The notes under the pieces: generated by a model
Database searches by the model: none
What the model was told of the DNA's origin: nothing
The model's input: the letters and a program-made list of their open reading frames with translations, nothing else
Assembly: GCA_963277665.1 (NCBI GenBank)
Contig: OY728165.1
Coordinates: 1,756,556,772-1,756,620,771 of the forward strand
Direction: 5' to 3'
Length of the DNA stretch: 64,000 bases
Source: Viscum album
Taxonomy: Eukaryota; Streptophyta; Magnoliopsida; Santalales; Viscaceae
Shown here: one piece after another, positions 13,001-26,733 of the stretch
Layout: the number at the start of each line of letters is the position of its first letter
Numbering within the stretch: position 1 is the first letter of the stretch
Position numbers and translations under genes: made by a program

Positions 13001-15574
13001 TTTTCAAAATAAAACTTGTAGAAAATCCATGATGACAGTTGGGATTCTGTGGATTTTTTTTGAGTGCCTGATCATTTTAGATACTCGAATTAATATTTTT
13101 TCTCTGGTTTTTCCTTTTTTTTGTTGTTGTTTCATTTGAACTAATTCATATTTTGAGCTTGGACATTCCTTATTTTGTTTTTTGAAATGGTTTTTGTGTA
13201 TAAAGAATGGTGCTACTAATTTATACTCTGTAATTTCATGAAAAAAGTTGGTTTATCTAAACCTCTAATGTCATGGGATTATCTAGTGAGTAGTTAAGTG
13301 ATGATGAAAAGCTTATGTATGTAAAGTTATTAGTTCATATAATGTCATTCCATTGAATAAATTGTTATTTTGAGTATGTTTTAGAAGACAAATTTATATT
13401 TAATTACATTCACAATAGTTTGTGTCACAAAGATCCACATAGATGACACATTAATGCACTATTATCATATATTCTAAGGCAATGTTTCTCATATCAATGT
13501 TATGGATTTTGAAGTAAAATGAAATTAGGTGTTTTAGGGATTACTATTTATTTTTTATATTGGATATTTGTAAAATTTAAAATATGTAATTTCTAAATTA
13601 AAAATTTTAATTATATTTTGTAATTTCACTCTATTATTAATAACACTATGATATCCTTAATTTTGTGATGCACGATTCTCAATTGGTCCTTTTTTTTGGA
13701 AATTATTCATTTGGACACTCCTTGTCTATGATCTTGGACTACACTATATTCTTGATTTATACCTTATCATAAATGGCTAATTTTGTGATGTCATGATCCC
13801 AATTTAGTTATATATGTTTTTAAACATCATAAAAAGTTGTGTGACCACCACTATATTTGGGTCCTCCTTGGAATGTTCCCATTTATCTACTATTATTATC
13901 CTTATGTGGGACATTGATTCATGGTGTGTATCATTTCTTTTTACAATTTTTATTATTTTAGGGTTAGTGAGAACAATCCTTCTTGTGTTTCAGCATCAAT
14001 GAATAGTATCTAAAGATAATGAAGTCTTCATTAAGGTATTCTTATTCACTAGAGAGGCAATCTCATTTTTTTATCTAGGGTGGTTTTTCCAATATCATAG
14101 TAATTATATTCAACACTATCATGATGTTTCATGAAATAATTTGTCCCCAAATAAAGATTAATAGGATAGAGGAGGGAATTCTTGATGAATATGAATAATA
14201 ATAATTGTTTTGATTCTCGACTTTTTAAAAATAAGTTACACTAATCCATGGTATATGGGGTTTCTAGAAAATTATTTACATTATTTTTTTTCTGAGTTAC
14301 GCTTTTGATTTTGGTATTTTCAACAATCTTGTAACTATTTTTTCAAGGTGTGTGGTATATGATTATCCAATATCCTAGATTTATCACGTCTCTGTGTGAT
14401 TTAATTAACCAATCACTATACAAATTTATCATTTTCGTTCACCTTATTGGAATATGTTTTTACTGCAATAATTTATTGGAATCATATTTATTATTTAATA
14501 GTAGAACCTCATGCCCCTGACCCTTTCATGTAATCTAATTGAAAAAATTATGTAAAATAATAGTGTCATATATATTTATTTATATACTACATTTATCAAC
14601 TTATTAGTGCATAGTATCACTACCATTTGATTATTTCATTTTTGAATTGATATTATATTCAACAATTAGAATGATTTTTATTTAGTCATATTTATCATAT
14701 TTTTCGTAAATGGTTTAACTTGGATGTATAATTATTTAATTTAATTATTTTTATTTTCCATTTCTAGAAGAAGAGTGTATACATCCCGTAGAGATAATTC
14801 CATAAAAATAATGTGTATTCATACATTTTTTCCTCTATCTTATTTATTTATAATTTAAACATATTTTCAATTTCAATTTTGGCATTTAAAATTAAATAAG
14901 TACAAGTCCTTGGGATATTGAATAGATACTACATTGAAATGCAGCCTCAAACACTATCCATCTTGGATAACATTTGGTAGTAAAATTATACATAACTTTA
15001 TATTAATTATAATTCTCATGAAATAGAATAAAATAAACCCTTTTTTAGTTGTGATTGTGTCTTTCATCAAATTTTTATTATTGGAATGGATTCACTCATT
15101 ATATCTCTATGTAATTTCATTATAAATATATGGAAATTCCAAGAGTAAAATCATTATCCTCTCTATATTTCATCCTCCAACTTTATCTCTCTTACAATAT
15201 TTCATAACTTTTTTTTCATCCGACTTCTATATTAAATTTAATCTTTATATCTATACGATTTTAGTATATTTTTTCCATGCTATAAAATGGTAAATATCAA
15301 ATTTTTATTAGTCATAAAATTCACAGTGTATCAATTATTTTAAATCTCACATCATTAAATATTATATATATATATATATATATTTAAATATTTGTTTGAC
15401 ATCACTCAACGATGTAATTTTTTAATTAATCAGTAACATTTCTATAAATACGTTGATGTTAATTTCGTATCTTATTAAATTTCTCATGAATCCATATCAT
15501 TGATATTATTATCCCCACATGAAATTACTATAAATATTTCTTACCACAAAAAAGTATTCAATCACGAATCAAAT
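13001..15574. other. Unassigned AT-rich sequence between elements C and A
   Basis: I found no coding motif, LTR pairing or RNA gene in this 2.57-kb stretch. Base composition is slightly less AT-rich than in C. A (TA)n run lies at 15363-15383. It may be original intergenic DNA, or a transposon too decayed to recognise by eye. Confidence 0.4.
15363..15383. repeat. (TA)n microsatellite
   Basis: An uninterrupted TA dinucleotide run of about 21 bases, about 190 bases left of element A. Confidence 0.9.
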
Positions 15575-16395
15575 TGTCTAGATCTATGTAGAATCCAATG
15601 TTTTCGAACTGGATAAAAAATCTAAATAAAATTTGAATTTTTCAATTTACTAGAAATTATGTTTTTTAATCTGGGTTTCTAAATGTAATTCTAAAAGATA
15701 GTGCATTATGTGATGTGTTATTTTTAATGGAATTAAATTATTTAAAATATAATAAAAATTTGAATGAAAATAAATATTATGATTTTTTTATAATAAAAAT
15801 AAGAATAATATGATGACGACATCATCGATAATGATGATTATTGTTATTATTAATAATATTATGATGATTTTTATGAAATCCCTAATGGGGATTCTCATAA
15901 ACTAACATGCATTATCCCCAAACCATCCTTCCTCAAAGTGTTAGACCCCTCCCCAGAGCCTCAGTATATGTGCTATTTTCAGATCATATTTCATTGGGAT
16001 TCTCACATGAACCTTTTAGGAAAGGCCACTAGTTCCCCACCCTTCTATTTTTTGTAGTTTTCCCATCACCCATATTACAATTCCATTTTACAAAACCCAT
16101 GATTTATATTTTAACCCGGATTTTGGTATGTTTTCCAATGTTAGGGCATGTGATGTGTCTCTTGAGATATCCTCTTGTGTATTATCGCATCTAACACTGA
16201 TGGTGACGTAGGTTGGTTTGTTTAGGATTCTAATTGGGGATTTAGGTTAGTTTTATCTTCTATTTTTTCTAAAGTAATTGTATTCTGGAACATATTTTTG
16301 AGTCCCTAGTAATATTATTACCATGTCTTGATCATCTTTCATGTGGGTTCAAGTTGCTGATAATAAAGTTGACATACCACATATGCATATATAGT

Positions 16396-16421
16396 AATAT
16401 ATATATATATATATATATATT
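16396..16421. repeat. (TA)n microsatellite in the A LTR
   Basis: A TA run of about 26 bases. The equivalent site in the second LTR holds a compound (TA)n(TG)n run at 32744-32779, so the site has stayed repeat-rich in both copies. Confidence 0.9.
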
Positions 16422-17620
16422 TTCTCATTATATGTATATTCTCCCATAGAAGTGAATATATATATAGTGAAAGTTGTGCTAAAGTATAATATGACACATG
16501 AATATGTGTGTGAGTGTTAATAGTTATATGCATATATGAGCATGTTTGTTTGGATCCCTTTAACATATTCATGTCCATACAAATGTATGTAGAGTGGATA
16601 ACTATCCTTTAAGATATTATATTGTTCATATTCTATAATGTGGGAGGTTAATGATTTGTGCAGTCTCCACTGTAAATGTTAATATCCAAAGTTATCATCA
16701 TATGCGATTTTAGGTTTTACACATTTCCTTTTACCCTTTAAATTGAATAAATAATTATTTTTCTTCTTAATGTGTCCTTGATTAATTGAAATTGAGTCAT
16801 TGTATTAAATTAACAAACATGGTAATTAATTTTGATAATTAAAAATTCATATTTTTATTATTAAACCCCTTGATGGAGTGGGATATCTTTTAAGATAAAA
16901 ATCTGTGATTAGACTTTTAAACATGGTTTCAATTCATCTGAATTATTTATGATTTGATATCTTGTTGGGGCATGGAATGCATGGAACATTTTCTACATTC
17001 ATATTATTAAATGTATTTTCCAAAGTAGGTGGTCTAATATCCAATCACTATTGTTGGGAATTTGACACATGCACACAAGTTGTATAACATCTTTTCTTTT
17101 TTAGTAATTTGAATTCCTTTATAGGGTTAATTACTGTGTCCAATATATTAATTGATTTATTGTAGAAATAGTTATTTAATTGGTGAATTAATAATGAAAT
17201 TGGTGGGCAATCCAATTTGATAATTAATTAGGGAATTAATTATGAGAATTTTTTTGTTGTGATTTAGATTAATAAATGTGAAATTAATTATGATATATGA
17301 AATTGGTCAAATTTAGAAAATCAATTACGGTATTAATTTTGTGATATTGACTGTGTAGACATTAAATAAATATTTTTAGAATTAAATATGAGTTTCTAGG
17401 GTTATTTACTTGGTGTAATTAATTGTATGATAAATTTTGTGACATTTTAGAGGGTTGAATTGAGTTAATGAGTTTTTTAATTAAATAATGGTTTTGTAAT
17501 ACTTAATTAATTACAGAAATATTTAATGGAATTTATGTGACAATATAATTTTGGGATTAGTAATGATTACGATGATAAACATTTTATGGATGCCTTAATA
17601 ATCTCATAGGAATGGGTAGA

Positions 17621-17800
17621 TGGTCATTCTAAATTGACATGTATAAATTGGAACACAGTCATTTTAATTGTTATTAAATTATTAGAACATGGTCATTCAA
17701 TTGATAAGTACAAATAGTAACACGGTCATTGTACATGTGTGCAATATAATTGGAACATGGTCATTTCATTGAGTAGTATAAATGATATCATGGTAACTGA
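17621..17800 (+). repeat. About six 33-35-bp tandem units in the A 5' LTR
   Basis: A TGGTCATT box, with small changes, recurs at 17621, 17656, 17690, 17723, 17758 and 17791, so spacing is 33-35 bases. Most units also carry AAGTATAAAT and GGAACA words. Two more boxes lie at 17899 and 17932, 33 bases apart. The second LTR has matching boxes at 33982, 34017 and 34052, so the array was in the ancestral LTR. Confidence 0.85.
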
Positions 17801-18830
17801 TCACAATATATTTTTTAAATATTTTTTAAAGAAAATTTTATGGGATAACCGTGAACCCTATCATTGTTATTGTATTTGTTAGGAATGAAAAGGGATAATG
17901 GTCATTCTATTTAGAAGTAAGAATAGTAACGCGGTCATCTTTCTAATGAATTTAACATGGGTAATAAGGGAAATCATATATGAATTAATGAGTGGTTGAA
18001 AAGGTACTCCATGATATGACATCACATGAGAATTCTTTGAGCTCCAACATGAGCTAAAATAGGTATTGAGTTATAATATCACCTATGAATAATTCTATCT
18101 CTGGTATGAGATGATGTAAGTACTAAAATATTTTATTACATATGAAAACATTATAATCGGGCATGATCTGAATCTGGCATAGAGGTATGGGTGACCTCAA
18201 GAACCTTGGAGTTAATATGGTTTTGTAAATAATAATTGAAAATGTGAAAACTGTTTATTTATAGAACTATACTGAAAATTAACTGAATATATTGTGCTAG
18301 ACAACATGGGTTCAATCCTGCTAATATTATTATCTCACTCCCTACTCGAGCCACTATTTCACTCGGGTAGCCAAGTAGGACATATATTTAATAGACATAT
18401 GCTGATTTCATGTGATTTTTTATAGTACCTAGGAGATAAGAGCATTAGGCCATGTAGAAATATAGATGCATGTCAAGATATTTTTTATGTAGTTTTAATT
18501 TCATAACATTGTATTCCTTATTTTCAAATATCACTACTTCTACTTTCATCATCATCCATTAAACATGAATTGTTGTTATTTGGAATTGGCCACTTTTATT
18601 TAGTAATTTAAATTTCAACTATCTGTTCATTTTTTGGAATCTTCTATATATGATATATACATTACATCAACTCACACTGTCATCTATGAATGAATTTTCT
18701 CCCTATTTACACACATTATGCCCTCAATTCTAGTCGAAAACATGTACTATTCCTGGAGATTTGGTTGTAGTTATGCGGAAACTAGTCCGACTAAATGATT
18801 AGTGGTTAGTCGGGCCGAGACTTTATAATG

Positions 18831-18842
18831 TGGTATTAGAAC
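18831..18842 (+). other. Primer binding site of element A
   Basis: TGGTATTAGAAC, three bases after the LTR end, resembles the TGGTATCAGAGC site complementary to the 3' end of plant initiator tRNA-Met, used by many plant LTR elements. Confidence 0.65.
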
Positions 18843-21800
18843 TAATATTTTTTCATTATCATTCTATTTTTTCTGGTATACTAGAGTATAAAATATTTTT
18901 GGTTTTTGGTTAATATTATTTCCTTTGAGTGATCACCCCACATATAAGAAACTTCTATGTGGTTGGGGTTTGGATAGTTTCTCATTCTGTTCAATCATAG
19001 AGTTGTTTTGATATTACCATGGGTGATTGCTGTATTTTTTCCAATGAATTTTGAGTTATGAACATTATGTAATTTTTTACATTTGTCATGTTCTGAAAAG
19101 AAAATTCATTGCATAGATCATATTAGGAATATATAGAATTAAAATTCCATTCATATCTTATGCCATGTATTTTTATATATAGGTTGTTTTCTTGTTCTCA
19201 TTGTGTGCCATGACTTTTATACATTTCTTCTATTTTTATAAAACGATTTAATATGATAGAATATTGTGATAATATTCTTCTTTTGATATAAAAATTGTTT
19301 CATTCGATAAATATAATTGATTCCTTTTGATTAATTAAATAGTTGCAATTATTGATATATTGTTTTCAATTTAAATGTGTGTGGGAGCCTCAGAAATAGA
19401 AAAAAAAACCTTTCAATCAAATCATACCTTGTCTTCATATCTATATATATATATTATAAAATTAGGAAGAATTTATGTCTTCCAAATTAAAATGAAAATG
19501 GTAATTTGATTTGATAAAAGTGGGAAAATTCCAAACTCGAAAATGTATTGGTGCATTATGGAATGGTAGACGACCACCCCAATAACTGAAACCTTATATA
19601 TAGACATTTTATGCTTAAATGGTTATAGGAGTGTAGGATGTATGATTTTAATCTAAAATTAGTAGGATAACCTATAATATGAACAAATGAACCATGGTAG
19701 ATCAGTCGGGGAATGTATCTAATGGGATGACCCGTTCGAGTGTCTGTAATTTCTATAACTAAGAAAAAGCTCTTCGTATTTTTTTAACTATCCAAGGATT
19801 GATTATTGGGACCCTCAATAGTCCACATATTTGTTATAAATTTATTTTCTAAGGAATTTCTTACTATTGAGGATATGTCAACAAATGTATAATTTTTTAA
19901 AAAAATGTTTTATAAGACATTCAGGTTATTCATAGTTCATTGATTGAATTATTTATAATGATTAATTATCAAATGTGAAAAACGGTTAGTACTCTAAAAC
20001 ATAACATGAGTTGGTTTATTTCTTTAGATTCATCGTGTAAGGGTAGATTACTCTTTTTATTGAGTTTCCTTATAAATTAATTATGGTCATTTTATTTTTT
20101 TTCATTTTATATATTAGAAATTACTTTAATGATAAGATATAAATCCTAGTGCCCTTTAAATTGGAGTGACCTAGTGATAGGGTTGGACCTTATACTATTT
20201 TAAGGTGAAGGATCATGAGTGGTATCACCCTTGGAACCTAAAATAATTCCAAAATGATATTATTATTTTTATGGTTGGTGTCATTCATGTACGATTGTCT
20301 CAAGTATTATTCCTACCTTTCTAAATGAAACCCCTATTCGGATGGGTGCCCATTTTTTCATGGACTTATTTACGGGTGTGATCAACTATAATTCTCATTT
20401 TAGGATGTTATACATCCTTATAGAATGTTAGGCTGATTTTTAGGTTTTTTGCCATTTTTGTATTTCCTAGGGTGATTTAGAGAATCACCAACCTATTTTA
20501 TTTTCATATGGGATAAGAGAAATGATCCAGTTTTCCGCACAAACCATCTTATGCATGAATTAACAATGATGATTAGCATATGGGTCATATTCACTATGTG
20601 TTGTTTACTTCTATATCCTTGATGATTGAATGTGTTCATGTTTGATGTTCCCATTTAGTGAAAAAATAATTTAATGAACTGGTTCAATTTGGTTTAATCA
20701 TTTTTGTGTTTACTATTTATCATGATTGCTAGTCATATCCATTTCAGATTGACCTATATGATTATTGAGTCATATTGGTCAAAATTTTTAAGATAAATTC
20801 TTTGTGAATCAGGTTTTTTGACACGCACACCAATTTTGTCTCAGTTTTCATGCTTTTTGTTTTATATTTGTGTTCATAGTTAATATGACCTAGCGTGCTA
20901 GTGAGAATCTGACATACCTCTTCCATAAACTTCTTGGACACTTTATATATTGAATTAATCATGTCAAATTTTAAAATATATTCCTTCCTAGAATAATATT
21001 GAAATACTAATAGGACAATTATAAAATGGCAATTTTTTCTCAAATTAATTTTATGACATCATGTTAAGAAAGAATTTGTTGAATTCATGGAATTACAACA
21101 TAGTTATGGTTTGTTATGTGTGAAATATTTGTAAATGTCATTGGTTGAGTAGTTCATTGGGTTTTAATCTCAAATCGTCATATAATTCCTCGAGGAGTGG
21201 ACTCTTCTGATCAGTGTTTGGTAGTGTGGGATAGGTGCAGATGAGATTCTCTCCAAAAGTTAACCAGTAGGGGTTTGACCAGTCTTCTTTTATCCTTATT
21301 GGGTTCTTATTACTATATTATTCTATAAGATATGATCATATCTTCTATCATTAACTAATCCTTGATTAACTACCCTAGTATTATTATATTTCCACTCTAC
21401 AGTTTTAAATTCATTAGGATTGTGATGTAATATCTAATTGGATGCACGATTGACGGGTTGTTACATCAAGGTTTGTTTATTCTAAATGGACCTACATTCC
21501 CATGAAATATTTCCTTGTACGGACTCTTGGACTCCAACCATTATTTCATCTGACATGATCTTCAGGATAATTCTACAATGGGATAAGTTAATGTTTTGAT
21601 TTGAACATCATGGCCTCTATTAGCATCTCAGATTTATTGTTGGGTAGAACCTATTTAAAATCAGACTATTGAGTTCAAGAGTTTTTGGTTTTAGGGTCTG
21701 CAATGGATTCATGGAGATCATTCATGAAAAGTTTTTATTTGGTAGATAAATATATGACTTTTCCATTAATGTGAGGTCCCTAATATGGCCTCAGATACCA

Positions 21801-22208
21801 CAGTGTAACCTCGGTAGGGTAAAACCATGCCCGTATCATTATTAGAATACATTAGGGAACGTTGTGTAATGGAATTCCAATAGTGGGGAAAAGTGTTTTA
21901 AATAATTAGTCTCTTTATAACGTTATAGCCATATGTGGACATAACCAATGGACATTGTTTAAATAGATGATGTCATGATCATGTATCTGTCTTGGTAGGC
22001 TCAGGTCAGATTCATTTTTATGATCCCTTGAAAATAAACAGTAGTCATGGGTTTTGTATTTTATAAGTTTCGTGTTGTTAATAAATTCATTGAGGTGCAG
22101 CAGGAATTTTAAAATGGAACACCTCAAAATAATGTGACTTCACAACCCTTATAAGTCGAGTAGTGTTTTCATTTTAAACTACAACTTTTTGATGATGATA
22201 TGTTATAC
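18843..22208 (+). other. Internal region of element A, no coding sequence recognised
   Basis: This ~3.4-kb core lies between primer site and polypurine tract. I searched both strands for gag zinc knuckles, protease, reverse transcriptase and integrase motifs and saw none. The longest open frame, 93 codons on the minus strand at 20762-21043, has no recognisable features. The structure fits a large non-autonomous derivative, with the alternative that coding parts have decayed beyond recognition. Confidence 0.55.
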
Positions 22209-22218
22209 GGTGGGGATA
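22209..22218 (+). other. Polypurine tract of element A
   Basis: GGTGGGGATA lies just before the second LTR start (TGTGGGGTC at 22220). The preceding TTTTTGATGATG resembles the conserved TTTCRAGGATGAAAT block found before polypurine tracts in many plant gypsy elements, and before that of T. Confidence 0.6.
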
Positions 22219-22219
22219 T

Positions 22220-22675
22220 TGTGGGGTCTCATATTATTTAACTAGATGTAAATCCAATGGAATTTATAATTTTGGAATCTAGTAGACTGGATGTTTTTTA
22301 AACCATAAATTGGAACCAAATTCAATGAGGTGGAGAACCATTATGATATTTGATATTATTGAATGAATTAAATTATTTAAATTAAAATAAAATACAATGG
22401 AAAATAAAAATAAGGATTTTTTAATCTAATTAAAAAAATATAATTATTATTTTAATAATTATTATTATTGTATTTGGTATTAATATTAAAAAATAGGGTA
22501 TTCCTTTAGTGTAACTCAAATGAGCCCCCATCTATATTCTCTCTTGGTGGGTGTGACCCCTCATGGTGGACTCCTACAGTATATCATTTTTCAACAATAT
22601 TTACTATGGATTCTCCCACGATATTTCAAAGAAAGATACCTAGTTCCCTATGGTTTTCTATTCTAGTGGTTTTCC
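22220..22675 (+). repeat. 3' LTR of element A, piece 1
   Basis: First 456 bases of the second LTR, matching 15575-16077. It ends exactly where T begins. Its last five bases, TTTCC, are the left copy of T's target duplication. Confidence 0.75.
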
Positions 22676-25600
22676 TGTAACACCATAATCTTCCATGGTA
22701 CGCTTTACTTTGAATAATAGAGCAGCGTGTGTTGTATGCAACCATGAGTTCTAACGCACCGTGGCCAATCAAAGTAGCCATTATGAATAGTAATACCAAA
22801 ATTTTGAAATTATATAAATTTCATATTTAAAAAAGGACTTCATTTTTGGATTCAAAATATCGAAATTATCCTATGTTGAATTTTTGGTATTTTTTGGAGA
22901 ACATCCAATTTTCGATGAATAGTGAAAAAATACATTCAAAAAATATTTTTAATCAAAATAATTTATAGTGATAAATTATTATATTTAATGATTGTGAATT
23001 ATAATTATAATATTTTTTTACCATTTTATCCAATGGTGGTCATTAGAATTAATTTCACTTTAAAATTGGACATAAACAATTGTCAATCTTTTGATAGATA
23101 TTTTTTCCTAAAAACACGTTATTTTTTTGACAGTTGGAATTAAATATAAAAATAATTAAATCAAATTTTATGTTTTTAATTTGGTAAAATGGACAACATT
23201 TTTGAATTTGGAATATAAAATATAGCTTAGTGTGAATGTTTGGTATTTTTCTGAATAACTTCGATTTTTGATGAATAGTGAAACCACTAAGTGGTAGTTA
23301 AAAAACTGATTTTTTGTTTAAATGAAATTTTACCACCTATGTGATTTGAATTTTAAAAATCCAAAATAAATCGTTGTAATTATAAAGTAAAATGTAGTTC
23401 AATGGGATTAAAATAATTTTTAGTGAATAGTAACTTTTATGTTTTATTAATAGCGATTAAAAGTAATTAGTGTAATTTAAGGTAAATATAATAATATAAT
23501 AATATGAAATTACATTTACACATTTCCTAAACTGATTTGATGAGTCATGACAGACAAAGACAATCCATGGGTCAACATGGGGGCCCCATGGAGCCACTTG
23601 GGTAAGAAAATAAAATTAATAACTTTTTATTTCATATAAAAATAAAATTGTCACAAACAGGTGTTGTTTTACTAAAACAATTATTATACGGGGTTATATA
23701 AGTTAAAATTTCTACTATAAATACTCATTATAAAGATAAAAATATTTCCTATATCATGATATTTTTTATATAATGTTTAGACATTAAATAAATGAAATTT
23801 GTTTATGACACCTTGATGATGCAGCGATTACGTCATTAATTAAAAATTTAAATAAAATGAAAAGATAATCTAAAATCTAAGAAATAGACTTTTCAAAAAC
23901 CTATTAAATGAGTATATTTCAAACCCTTATCACCTTCTCCTCGAAATACATAATTTTGGGACCTTTAGAATCCTAAACTTATTATATAATAATGTAACAT
24001 TTCATGACATTCCAAGAGTGCCCCTCCTCTCCTCTTATAAAAGGCCCCCACCTCTACCACTTTATTCACACCTTCAAGACATTTGTCTTGGCCAAACTCT
24101 GCCCAAAAACTCTCCCAACATCCCTATATTACTCCTAGAAGCATCACTTTTGGCAGAAGCCATCACATGTAAGCCTTTGGCTTAAATCAAAAAGAGTTAC
24201 CCTATTTAAAGGTAATGTCTTCACTTGTGTTCTTTTGTACTATTTTGCTTCTCCAACCCCATAAAATCATTTTATTCCATTATTTTTTAACAAAATAATT
24301 ATCTTAAATATAATAGGATTTTGTTATTAGATGTATTTGATTAACACTTACACACACTTTCGTCTAATGGTTAATTAACATTCTGTTTCTATGGGTAGAG
24401 AATTATTGCCTCACGAAATGATGATTGTTCAATCTTCTTTTATCATCTCTCATGGTGGCCATTAGGAGGACACTATATTTATATATGATATATATTATGT
24501 TTATGTTTTCCTTATTCTTATGTATTTTTCATTTATGGCATACCTTTATGATTTCCATGTGGGTAAACACGATAATTTCATTTTAGAAAGTGCGGACTAC
24601 CACCCATCAAAGTGATTTGAATCGTTAATGCCATATATGGGACGTATAAAGGATGGAGTTAATAATATTATATATGATATTATACTTGAATTATAATATA
24701 ACATTATATAATTATGATTTAATTCCATTAAATATGAAATATAAATGAATGTAGCGTTCATTCGAACGTACGGCTTACTATCTCCATGAACGGTGCATTT
24801 CATTTCGTACCTCTAAATGTTAGGTAGTATTATAAATGCATGTATATAATGGATATTTATTATATATATGATATCTAAATCATGAATATAATTCTGGATA
24901 TAATGGATATTTTACACTATAATCTACATGTAATTATAAGAAGTTTATTTTTGACTCAAGTACCAAGGATCGACAAAATGACCGGTATTAAATTAAATGA
25001 TTACATAATGTTCAGAACACGGTAATAAGTGATTTAAAAGGAATAATGAACATGAAAAATGTTCTTAATATAGTAGAAATTAACTGTAGTTTATTATTTA
25101 TGAGGTTAAAGAATGATCAAGTCAAGTCGGACATGAGGTAAGGGACTTCGTCTCAATCTCCTTTCATTGAGACATATTTTGTTTTATACACAACTTATTT
25201 TATACGGTGTATAAACCCATTTGAATTTTACATTTATTAAAAATTAATCTTTATACGAAGCATTTTTACTAAATGACAAAAGTAATGTTTTATCTTACGT
25301 ACGCGGCGACAACGACTTATCGGCCGTCATGACCATTATTTGAGTTTCGCCTTCCTCTACAAGCCATATATTTTTTTAAATGAAAAATAAGTACCATGTT
25401 ATACTTTTATTTTATTTTGGTATTGAAAATGATTTTGATAATTTTTTTATTATATTAATGTGTTGAATTGATATCTTGTGATTGAAATGTGGAAATGTTA
25501 TGTTTCCTTTATGCATTTTTTTGTGGTACGATTATGTTATGGTTTATGATATTTTTAAACCTTTTCATATAAGGAATGCATTGGACTTAATAAGTGAAGG

Positions 25601-26232
25601 GTGGAGCCTGCTATCTCTCCTCGATGCATTGGTAGGTCTCATGAAACAAAATAGTGTATTGGCATGAGGCTTTGACAAAATCTTATTTTTAGTCTTGGCA
25701 CAAGGACTTGGCTATGTGGTTATGATAGTCTGGAATTATGCATTTCATAATTATGAAAGTGGTTATTTATATTTCATGTGATTATTCGACTAGAAGAATA
25801 TCCATGTGAATAAGTAAATGGAATTATTTCATTTTACTTTTTCCATATTATTCTGAAGTTCATTTTTAAAAGGCTTTTGTTTTAGTTATACAATGCCTTA
25901 AATGTTTATGTTTATTTATGAAAGCTTCAGCTATATTGTTATACTTACTGAGAATCTGAGGTCAACCCTTTCTATGTTTTATTTTTCCCAGGATGTGAAG
26001 AAATATTTTATGACTGACCTACAGGGATAGTCTGAAATGGATATGGGTGTGGACTATGGATACTATGTTATTGTAGTTTTTTCACTTTATGATGTAATGT
26101 AACATTAATGAATGTATTTATTGTTTCCAAGTCTAATATACTAATCGGTATTTCGAGACTTTATCTTTTGTGATCATGCCAATTTTATGTAATAATGAAC
26201 AGACTCAGGGTAACTGGGGTCAGGGCGTTACA
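22676..26232 (+). repeat. 5' LTR of element T
   Basis: It begins TGTAACACCATAATC and ends GGGGTCAGGGCGTTACA, giving the TGTAAC...GTTACA ends usual in plant gypsy elements. Contents include a partial ~355-bp internal duplication (22886 and 23242 both carry GGTATTTTT...GATGAATAGTGAAA), the palindrome CATGGGGGCCCCATG near 23575, a TATA box at 24036, and a CGTACGG-containing motif at 24765-24796. It aligns along its length with 28842-32400. Confidence 0.93.
24036..24043 (+). promoter_or_regulatory. TATA box in the 5' LTR of T
   Basis: TATAAAAG follows the pyrimidine block CCCCTCCTCTCCTCT. The same arrangement is in the 3' LTR at 30200-30207, and a related one lies on the minus strand of the D LTR near 48611-48620. 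It is the likely core promoter of the element transcript. Confidence 0.75.
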
Positions 26233-26234
26233 GT

Positions 26235-26246
26235 TGGTATCCGAGG
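26235..26246 (+). other. Primer binding site of element T
   Basis: TGGTATCCGAGG, two bases after the 5' LTR, is close to the TGGTATCAGAGC site for initiator tRNA-Met. Confidence 0.85.
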
Positions 26247-26733
26247 AAGTTTAGTTCTAACCATAGATTCTATATTTAGATAAACTTTGATTAGAGAACA
26301 TAGACCTAAGATATACTTTGAGGATTAGTATAAGAGAACTTCCTAGAATTTTTGTATTATATAGATATTTTGAGTTTTCCGAGAAATACATCCCTATCTG
26401 GATATGAGCCGGTAGAGGTGGATCTGGAACAGATGTATCTAGGGGTAAAACACAAAAACACCGCTTTGAGATACACTCGAACGGGAACTGGTGCACAACA
26501 ATGGGCCTTGCTGCACTCTTCGTTACGACACTCCCATGGGATATGCTTCGGATAATTTTCATTTTCTTTACAAACCATTAATATGGGATTATGAATATAT
26601 ATTTCCTCAAAGAAAACATTTTCATGAATAGGGATTATATAAATAACATCTTAAATTTATGTTAAGTGTTTTACAAGTATGAAATTATGTATTTTGATTC
26701 ATAAACTTATCTAGTTTATGCCATTGTTTAGAA

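Larger units (their letters stand above)
15575..18827 (+). repeat. 5' LTR of element A
   Basis: The start (TGTCTAGAT) is placed by alignment to the second LTR start at 22220; the end (ACTTTATA) lies three bases before a primer site. It matches the second LTR at, for example, 15890-16075 with 22500-22675, 16500-16580 with 32870-32945, and 18340-18440 with 34640-34680 plus 43290-43370. It contains a (TA)n run at 16396-16421 and a 34-bp tandem array at 17621-17800. Open frames inside it are chance. Confidence 0.75.

Noticed and set aside
20762..21043. A 93-codon minus-strand open frame as a host gene
   Set aside because: It is AT-biased, lacks motifs, and lies in the core of element A; chance is likely in this composition.
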